Notes under the pieces: model-generated
What the model was told of the DNA's origin: nothing
Database searches by the model: none
Seen by the model: the letters and a program-made list of their open reading frames with translations, nothing else
DNA from: Janthinobacterium sp. 67
Lineage (GTDB): Bacteria > Pseudomonadota > Gammaproteobacteria > Burkholderiales > Burkholderiaceae_D
NCBI RefSeq assembly: GCF_002797895.1
Contig: NZ_PGES01000001.1
Coordinates: 5,766,001-5,830,000 of the forward strand
Reading direction: 5' to 3'
DNA length: 64,000 nucleotides
In this document: one piece after another, positions 58,294 to 64,000 of the stretch
Numbering within the stretch: position 1 is the first letter of the stretch
Layout: each line of letters starts with the position of its first letter
Position numbers and translations under genes: made by a program

Positions 58294-59529
58294 TTACTTC
58301 TGGCCGCGCTTTTCGCGGGCGATGGCGGCGATGCGCATGCGCAAGGCGTTCAGCTTGATGAAGCCGCCGGCGTCGGCCTGGTTGTAGGCGCCGCCGTCTT
58401 CGTCGAAGGTGGCGATGTTCATGTCGAACAGCGAATCGGTCTTCGAATCGCGCGACACGACGATCACATTGCCCTTGTACAGCTTGATGCGTACCCAGCC
58501 GTTCACGGTTTGCTGCGTGTGGTCGATCAGGGTTTGCAGGGCAACGCGCTCGGGCGCCCACCAGTAGCCGTTGTAGATCATCGACGCGTAGCGCGGCATC
58601 AGATCATCTTTCAGGTGGGCCACTTCGCGGTCCAGGGTGATCGATTCGATGGCGCGGTGGGCTTTCAGCATGATGGTGCCGCCCGGGGTTTCATAGCAGC
58701 CGCGCGATTTCATGCCCACGTAGCGGTTTTCCACCAGGTCCAGGCGTCCCACGCCATGCTTGCCGCCAACCTTGTTCAGTTCGGCCAGCACGGTGGCAGG
58801 CGACATGCGCACGCCGTTGATGGCGACGATATCGCCTTTTTCGTATTCGATGTCCAGGTATTCCGCTTCGTCCGGCGCCTTTTCAGGGCTGACGGTCCAG
58901 CGCCACATGGTTTCTTCCGCTTCGGCGCTCGGGTTTTCCAGGTGGCGGCCTTCAAAGCTGATGTGCAGCAAGTTGGCATCCATCGAGTACGGCGCGCCGC
59001 CGTTCTTGTGCTTCATGTCGATTTCGATGCCGGCGTCTTCCGCGTACTTCAGCAGTTTTTCGCGCGACAGCAGGTCCCACTCGCGCCATGGGGCGATGAT
59101 CTTCACGCCAGGTTTGAGCGCGTAGGCGCCCAGTTCGAAACGCACCTGGTCGTTGCCCTTGCCGGTCGCGCCGTGCGAGATGGCATCGGCGCCCGTGGCG
59201 TTGGCGATTTCGATCAGGCGCTTGGCGATCAAAGGACGGGCGATCGAGGTGCCCAGCAGGTATTCGCCTTCATACACGGTATTGGCGCGGAACATCGGGA
59301 AGACGAAATCGCGCACGAATTCTTCGCGCACGTCTTCGATGTGGATGTTTTCCGGCTTGATGCCGAATTTGATGGCCTTGGCGCGCGCCGGTTCCAGTTC
59401 TTCGCCCTGGCCCAGGTCGGCCGTGAAGGTGACGATTTCGCACTGGTAGTTATCTTGCAGCCATTTCAGGATGACGGAGGTGTCGAGTCCGCCGGAATAG
59501 GCCAGGACTACTTTTTTAATGTCGCTCAT
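58294..59529 (-). CDS. argG: Argininosuccinate synthase
   Basis: 411 residues. The ATP-binding PP-loop AYSGGLDTS near the N-terminus; [23 protein letters not shown] and [16 protein letters not shown] follow. It joins citrulline and aspartate using ATP. Together with the upstream argF it makes the second half of arginine synthesis. GGAAG seven bases before the ATG. Confidence 0.97.
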   Translation of the reverse strand: MSDIKKVVLAYSGGLDTSVILKWLQDNYQCEIVTFTADLGQGEELEPARAKAIKFGIKPENIHIEDVREEFVRDFVFPMFRANTVYEGEYLLGTSIARPLIAKRLIEIANATGADAISHGATGKGNDQVRFELGAYALKPGVKIIAPWREWDLLSREKLLKYAEDAGIEIDMKHKNGGAPYSMDANLLHISFEGRHLENPSAEAEETMWRWTVSPEKAPDEAEYLDIEYEKGDIVAINGVRMSPATVLAELNKVGGKHGVGRLDLVENRYVGMKSRGCYETPGGTIMLKAHRAIESITLDREVAHLKDDLMPRYASMIYNGYWWAPERVALQTLIDHTQQTVNGWVRIKLYKGNVIVVSRDSKTDSLFDMNIATFDEDGGAYNQADAGGFIKLNALRMRIAAIAREKRGQK

Positions 59530-59599
59530 ATTGCTTCCAGTTGTCGTTGTCGATGTATGTGTTGCGATGCTGCCAGGTTTTTGTGCAGTGCCGGGCGAA

Positions 59600-60520
59600 T
59601 TATTGGATTTTACCGAGTAACAGGTATTCGATCAGCGCTTTTTGCACGTGCAAGCGGTTTTCCGCCTCGTCCCACACCACCGATTGCGGGCCGTCGATCA
59701 CTTCGGCGGCCACTTCCTCGCCGCGGTGGGCGGGCAGGCAGTGCATGAACAGGGCGTCGGGCGCGGCGCGGGACATCTTTGCGCCATCGACGATCCAGCC
59801 GTCGAAGGCGGCGATACGGGCCGCGTTTTCCGCTTCGTAGCCCATGCTGGTCCACACGTCCGTGTTGACCAGGTGCGCGCCCTCGCAGGCGTCGGACGGG
59901 TTGGCGAAGAAGGTATAGCGCTGCGTCTTGACTTGCGACAGGTCGATGTCGTAACCCTTCGGCGTCGACACGTTGACGTGGAAGCCGAACACTTCGGCCG
60001 CCTGCAGCCACGAGTACAGCATGTTGTTGGCGTCGCCGATCCAGGCAACGACCTTGCCGGCGATCGAGCCGCGGTGTTCGATGTAGGTGAAGATGTCGGC
60101 AAAGACCTGGCACGGGTGGTGTTCATTGGTCAGGCCATTGATCACCGGCACGCGCGAATTGGCGGCGAAACGCTCGATGATGTCCTGGCCGAAGGTACGC
60201 ACCATGATGATGTCGCACATGCGCGACATGACCTGGCCCGCGTCTTCCACCGGCTCGCCGCGGCCCAGCTGGGAATCGCGCGTGTTCAGGTAGATGGCGG
60301 CGCCGCCCAGCTGGTGCATGCCGGCTTCGAACGACAAGCGCGTGCGGGTGGAGTTCTTTTCAAAGACCATCACCAGGGTGCGGTCGATCAGTGGATGGTA
60401 GATTTCGTAGTTCTTGAACTTGCGCTTGATCAGATGGGCGCGTTCGATCACATATTCGTACTCTTCCAACGTGAAATCGGAGAACTGGAGGTAGTGCTTG
60501 ATCGGTTTTTTTGTCGACAT
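59600..60520 (-). CDS. argF: Ornithine carbamoyltransferase
   Basis: 306 residues. Carbamoyl-phosphate-binding STRTR in [21 protein letters not shown], and the ornithine-binding HCLPAHRG near the C-terminus. It makes citrulline from ornithine. I chose the ATG at 60520 ([10 protein letters not shown]); a GTG nine bases upstream is possible. argF is upstream of argG on the minus strand, 70 bases apart, a plausible operon. Confidence 0.96.
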   Translation of the reverse strand: MSTKKPIKHYLQFSDFTLEEYEYVIERAHLIKRKFKNYEIYHPLIDRTLVMVFEKNSTRTRLSFEAGMHQLGGAAIYLNTRDSQLGRGEPVEDAGQVMSRMCDIIMVRTFGQDIIERFAANSRVPVINGLTNEHHPCQVFADIFTYIEHRGSIAGKVVAWIGDANNMLYSWLQAAEVFGFHVNVSTPKGYDIDLSQVKTQRYTFFANPSDACEGAHLVNTDVWTSMGYEAENAARIAAFDGWIVDGAKMSRAAPDALFMHCLPAHRGEEVAAEVIDGPQSVVWDEAENRLHVQKALIEYLLLGKIQ

Positions 60521-60796
60521 AATGACCACTTGAAGATGCGCAGGCCGCCGGCGGCGTGCCTTTCCCGCCGGGTTGCATCAGCGTACAACATCTCGTCTGA
60601 TGACTGCCTCGCCCGGCGCGCTGCTGTGTTGATCGGTGCTCGCGCCTGTTTGTCGCGCGGGCCGATGCGGTTTGCCATGTTGAAAATAATGCAATGACAA
60701 GTACTTCAGCCGTTCAATTATAAGGGTTTTGCTTTTAGATTGGAAAGACCGTCCGGACGCGTACTTGTATAGGCAAGCCTGCGCCCGGGAAACGGG

Positions 60797-63652
60797 TCAA
60801 TAGATGCTGGCGGACGCGGCTCCATCGAGCTGGGGCGCCACCAGCGGCAGGTCGAGGGTGAAACGCGTGCCGGCGGGGCTGCTGGCCACCTGGATGGTGC
60901 CGCCCAGCAGGGCCGTGACGATGTTGTAGCTGATCGACAAACCGAGGCCGCTGCCGCCCTGGCCCAGCTTGGTGGTAAAGAAGGGGTCGAAGATGCGCGA
61001 CAAATGCTGTTCGGCGATGCCGCCGCCATTGTCGGCGAAGACGACCTGCACGCGCGCGCCGTCTGGCGTGGCGGACAGGCGCATGCAGCCCGTGCCGGCG
61101 GCGCCATTGTTGGGCGCGGGAGCGAAGGCGTGCAGCAGGGCGTTGTTGATCAGATTGGTGATCACCTGGCCGAACGGGCCCGGATAGCTGTCCAGTACGA
61201 TGCCGAACGCGATGTCCGTCTCGATGCGGTGGCCCGAACTGCGGATGCGGTTCATGACGGTGGCGATGATTTCATTGCTCACCTGCTGCAGGTCGAACTG
61301 GCGCCGCTGTTCGGTGGTGCGGTCGACGGCCACCTGCTTGAAGCTGTTGACGAGGTCGGCTGCGCTGTGCAGGCCGCGCATCACCAGGGCCGATGCCTTG
61401 CTCGCATCGTCGATGTAGGCGGCCAGGTCCGAGCGGCGCAAGCCGGGGCCGTTCATCAGGCGTTCCACGTCTTCCGTCTTTTGCTGCATGGTGCTGGCGA
61501 TTAATAAACTGTTGCCGATCGGGGTATTCAGTTCATGCGCCACGCCGGCCATCAGCGAGCCGAGGGCGGCCAGCTTTTCCTGCGACGCCAGTTGCGCCTG
61601 GGCGTCCTGCAGTTGCCGGTAGGCGCTGGCATTGTCGAGCGCGATGGCGCCGTACGCGCACAGGGTGCGGAAGATCAGGCGTTCGCGTTCGCCGTAGGCA
61701 TGGGCATGGCAAGCCTGCACCGTCATCACGCCCAGCACGCGCTCGCCCACCGTCAAGGGCACGTACAGCACGCTCTGGTTATGCAGGGTGCCGGGCACGG
61801 TGTAGGCGTGGCGCTTCGGTGGTACCTGGTCGATATACACTTCGCACCGGCCCAGCAGGCAGCGCACGGAGTAGGCGCGCGGGTTGCTCAGCGGAATGGC
61901 ATTGTCCGACAGGGGCCGGCCCGCTTCCATGCCGTGCGCGCGGCGCAGCGCCGTGCCCGCCGCATCAAGCATGTAGACGGCGAAGGTATTGACTGGCAGC
62001 AAGGCGTGCACGTGGCGGTCGAGCACTTGGAACACGGCGCTGGCGTCGAGGTGGGTGGTGATTTCCTGGCCGATGGCCGACAGCCGCTCCAGGGTGTCGC
62101 TCGTTTGCTGCAGCACTTCGGCGCGTCGCGCTTCGGAGGCGGCCAGTTCGCGGTGGTGATAGCCTTCCGAGCGCGCATGTTCCGTCTGGTGGTAGACCTG
62201 CATGGCGGTGGCGCGGTTGCTCGCCTGCTGGGTGTGGCTTTTTTCGCGCGCCACGCCCGCCGCGAGGGCGATATCGTAGGCGCGCGCATAGTCGCCCGCA
62301 TGCGCGTATTCGCGCGCCAGCGCATCGAGCAGTTCGCCGGGCGGCACATAGCCGTCGATGGAGTCGGCCACCTGCAGCGCCTGGTGCAGGAAATGCAGGG
62401 CGGGATTGCGTTCCTGCATGCCTGCGGGCGGCGGCAAGTCGTTGCGTGCGTGCAGCATGGACAGCACGCGCAGCGCCGCCACCTGGTGCATGGCGTCGCC
62501 CTGCGCGGTGGCCAGCTGGCAAGCCCGTTCGGCCGCCTGCAGCGCTTCGTCCGGACGGTCCAGATAGGACAGCGCGTGGGCGCTGCCGCGCTGCGCCATG
62601 CTGCGGAAATCGGCCTGGCCCAGCGCTTCGGCCCGCTGCGCCAGGCGGCTGAAGGCGTCGAGCGCCGTGTCGTAATCGCCCTTGTCCAGGCTCAGTTCAC
62701 CGAGGTGGAACAGGGCGTTGGCATAGGTGCGCGCGCCCGCCACGGGGGCCAGGATGTGCAGCGCTTCGCGCAGCAAGTCTTCCGCCGTGCCCAGGCGCCC
62801 CAGCTTGCGCATGGTCTCGGCCGTATGCGTCTGGCAGGCGCCGATGCTGCGCGGCCAGCCGGTGGGGCGCGCCAGGTCCAGCGCGCACTGCATCCATTCG
62901 AGGGCCGATTCGTTGTCGTTGAGGCTGGAGAAGCAGTCGCCGATATTGATGGCGGCCGTGATCGCGCCGCGCAACTGGCCGCTTTCCAGCGCCGCCTCGT
63001 AGCTTTGCATGTAGTGGCCGGCGGCCGTGCCCAGGTCGCGCGACGTATGCGCCAGCAAGCCGCGGAAGTCGTGCACCCAGGCGGCCAGCGGCGCGGGCAG
63101 CTTGCCGCCGGCGCCGTCGATCTGAAAGTGGCCGCCCCAGCGGGCCTGGGCGGCCGGCGCATCGCGCAGGACGGCCCAGCGCGCCGTGGCCGCGTCGGCC
63201 AGGCTGGCGCGCATCGCATCGCCGGCGCCGCGCGCTTGCTGCGCCGCGGCCAGCAGTTCGGCATCGCAGCGGGCATGGTCGCCGCGGTCGACGGCGATCG
63301 AGGACAGCAGCCAGTGGGCATCGGCGCAGCCGGCGCCGTCGCCGTGCGCGTCGCAGGTGGCGCGCGCCGCCGTGGCCAGGCTTTCCGCGGAGTCGAGCGC
63401 GCCTTGCAGCCAGGCCACTTCCGCCTGCACCAGTTGCAGGCGCGCGCGCGCCCGTTCCTGCGCGCCCGCTTCCAGGCCGGCCAGCGGCAGCAGCAGCTGC
63501 GCTTCTTCGCTCAGTTGAATTGCTCTGGCGCAATCGCGCTGGCGCAAATGCCAGGACAGCAACAACAGCAGCGGTACGCGCCCGGCGCCGCGCAACGGCA
63601 GCAATGCGCTTTCCCACTGCGCTACGTCATGTTCGAGCGCGAACATTTCCAT
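60797..63652 (-). CDS. TPR-GAF sensor histidine kinase, cytoplasmic
   Basis: 951 residues without a membrane segment. N-terminal two thirds: TPR-like helical repeats (about 20-480; GDYDTALDAFSRLAQRAEALGQ, AGDYARAYDIALAAGVARE). A coiled coil then leads to a GAF domain (about 540-680; VNTFAVYMLD, SVLYVPLTVGERVLGVM). The kinase part has GVAHELNTPIGNSLL (HisKA His), N-box NLINNALLHAF and GLGLSISYNI. It is the kind of soluble sensor that reads a protein partner through TPRs. No regulator is adjacent. GGGGAGA precedes the ATG at 63652. Gene start reliable. Confidence 0.88.
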   Translation of the reverse strand: MEMFALEHDVAQWESALLPLRGAGRVPLLLLLSWHLRQRDCARAIQLSEEAQLLLPLAGLEAGAQERARARLQLVQAEVAWLQGALDSAESLATAARATCDAHGDGAGCADAHWLLSSIAVDRGDHARCDAELLAAAQQARGAGDAMRASLADAATARWAVLRDAPAAQARWGGHFQIDGAGGKLPAPLAAWVHDFRGLLAHTSRDLGTAAGHYMQSYEAALESGQLRGAITAAINIGDCFSSLNDNESALEWMQCALDLARPTGWPRSIGACQTHTAETMRKLGRLGTAEDLLREALHILAPVAGARTYANALFHLGELSLDKGDYDTALDAFSRLAQRAEALGQADFRSMAQRGSAHALSYLDRPDEALQAAERACQLATAQGDAMHQVAALRVLSMLHARNDLPPPAGMQERNPALHFLHQALQVADSIDGYVPPGELLDALAREYAHAGDYARAYDIALAAGVAREKSHTQQASNRATAMQVYHQTEHARSEGYHHRELAASEARRAEVLQQTSDTLERLSAIGQEITTHLDASAVFQVLDRHVHALLPVNTFAVYMLDAAGTALRRAHGMEAGRPLSDNAIPLSNPRAYSVRCLLGRCEVYIDQVPPKRHAYTVPGTLHNQSVLYVPLTVGERVLGVMTVQACHAHAYGERERLIFRTLCAYGAIALDNASAYRQLQDAQAQLASQEKLAALGSLMAGVAHELNTPIGNSLLIASTMQQKTEDVERLMNGPGLRRSDLAAYIDDASKASALVMRGLHSAADLVNSFKQVAVDRTTEQRRQFDLQQVSNEIIATVMNRIRSSGHRIETDIAFGIVLDSYPGPFGQVITNLINNALLHAFAPAPNNGAAGTGCMRLSATPDGARVQVVFADNGGGIAEQHLSRIFDPFFTTKLGQGGSGLGLSISYNIVTALLGGTIQVASSPAGTRFTLDLPLVAPQLDGAASASIY

Positions 63653-63826
63653 TCAAGCATTCTCCCCGCAAACAGTGGCGCCAGCCTGCGACCGCACAGG
63701 CCATGTGTCATCGCATTGTAAGCTGCATTCAGGGGAATTGTTCAGTGCGCCAGTCAGAATTCTGCGTCCGGCATGGCGCCACAGGCGAGGGCGGTTGGCC
63801 CCGTCGTTCGATGGCGGACCAGGCGC

Positions 63827-64000
63827 CTAGCGCGACACGAGGCGGATGCTGGTGCCGCCATTCGCGGTGCTGGCGCTGCGCGTGTCGGCAGGCACGTGCA
63901 AGCCGGGCAGGAACTGGGCGTCGTCGATCACCACGTGCGTGCCTTCGTTGCTGAAGACGAAGTTGGCGCCCTTTTTGCTGACGAACTGGCCGGGGCCGGT
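63827..64000 (-). CDS. C-terminal part of an unidentified protein (partial)
   Basis: Fifty-seven codons plus TAG, running off the window edge. The tail reads GANFVFSNEGTHVVIDD, then LPGLHVPAD and ends TSIRLVSR. It has the alternating hydrophobic pattern of a beta-rich domain and no catalytic motif I recognise. Codon usage is like its neighbours. The 63653-63826 gap shows no feature. Confidence 0.55.
   Translation of the reverse strand, partial: TGPGQFVSKKGANFVFSNEGTHVVIDDAQFLPGLHVPADTRSASTANGGTSIRLVSR

Noticed and set aside
61535..63721. A 728-residue plus-strand frame opposite the TPR kinase
   Set aside because: Arises from codon bias of the real gene; Arg/Gly/Gln repeats and no start signal.

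Overview
The window looks like a chromosomal stretch from a high-GC betaproteobacterium of the Oxalobacteraceae, most likely Janthinobacterium or a close relative. This rests on the 16S rRNA read by eye, the GC-rich third-position bias of every gene, the betaproteobacterial general porin, and the cys cluster with an iron-sulfur APS reductase and a DUF934 gene. No phage, insertion sequence, CRISPR array or conventional defence island was seen. The gene content is mainly core housekeeping plus an unusually large amount of signalling.

Layout. Bases 1-3.3 kb: tail of an isocitrate dehydrogenase, a cold-shock protein with a long leader, and clpS-clpA. 3.4-9.4 kb: a secreted tricorn-like S41 protease, then a minus-strand unit of alpha/beta hydrolase, LytS-type kinase and LytTR regulator. 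9.5-16.7 kb: a PhyH dioxygenase with a PrpR-type sigma-54 activator, a six-PAS GGDEF/EAL protein, and xthA. 17.3-18.9 kb: four small genes (unknown, DUF1653, CreA, lipoprotein). 19-24.9 kb: pepA divergent from lptF-lptG-cbiX-Stealth, then a membrane protein. 25.2-33.2 kb: sulfate assimilation (TSUP, cysI, DUF934, cysH, cysD, cysN, cobA) with cysB divergent. 33.2-38.7 kb: methyltransferase, an inverted-repeat element, a porin, an orphan NarL-type kinase, and a second LytTR/LytS pair. 38.8-44.5 kb: a complete rrn operon (16S, tRNA-Ile, tRNA-Ala, 23S, 5S). 44.5-49.5 kb: an LRR protein kinase, a nitronate-monooxygenase-like flavoprotein, yajQ, murB, a hairpin repeat and ppnP. 49.5-58.1 kb: a complete Wsp chemosensory operon (wspA-F plus wspR). 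58.3-60.5 kb: argF-argG. 60.8 kb to the end: a TPR-GAF histidine kinase and the tail of an unidentified gene.

Three themes connect the genes. (1) Cyclic-di-GMP: WspR, the six-PAS GGDEF/EAL protein and YajQ (a family with reported c-di-GMP-binding members) all lie here. (2) Sulfite reduction needs siroheme: cobA closes the cys operon and a short CbiX-type chelatase sits 2 kb away. (3) Envelope: LptFG, a Stealth-type sugar-phosphate transferase, a general porin and MurB. The items most worth follow-up are the LRR-kinase fusion downstream of the rrn operon, the lptFG-cbiX-Stealth overlap cluster, the self-competing processing stem in the rrn leader, the orphan PrpR-PhyH pair, and two long intergenic hairpin elements. 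I did not find a clear-cut undescribed multi-gene system.
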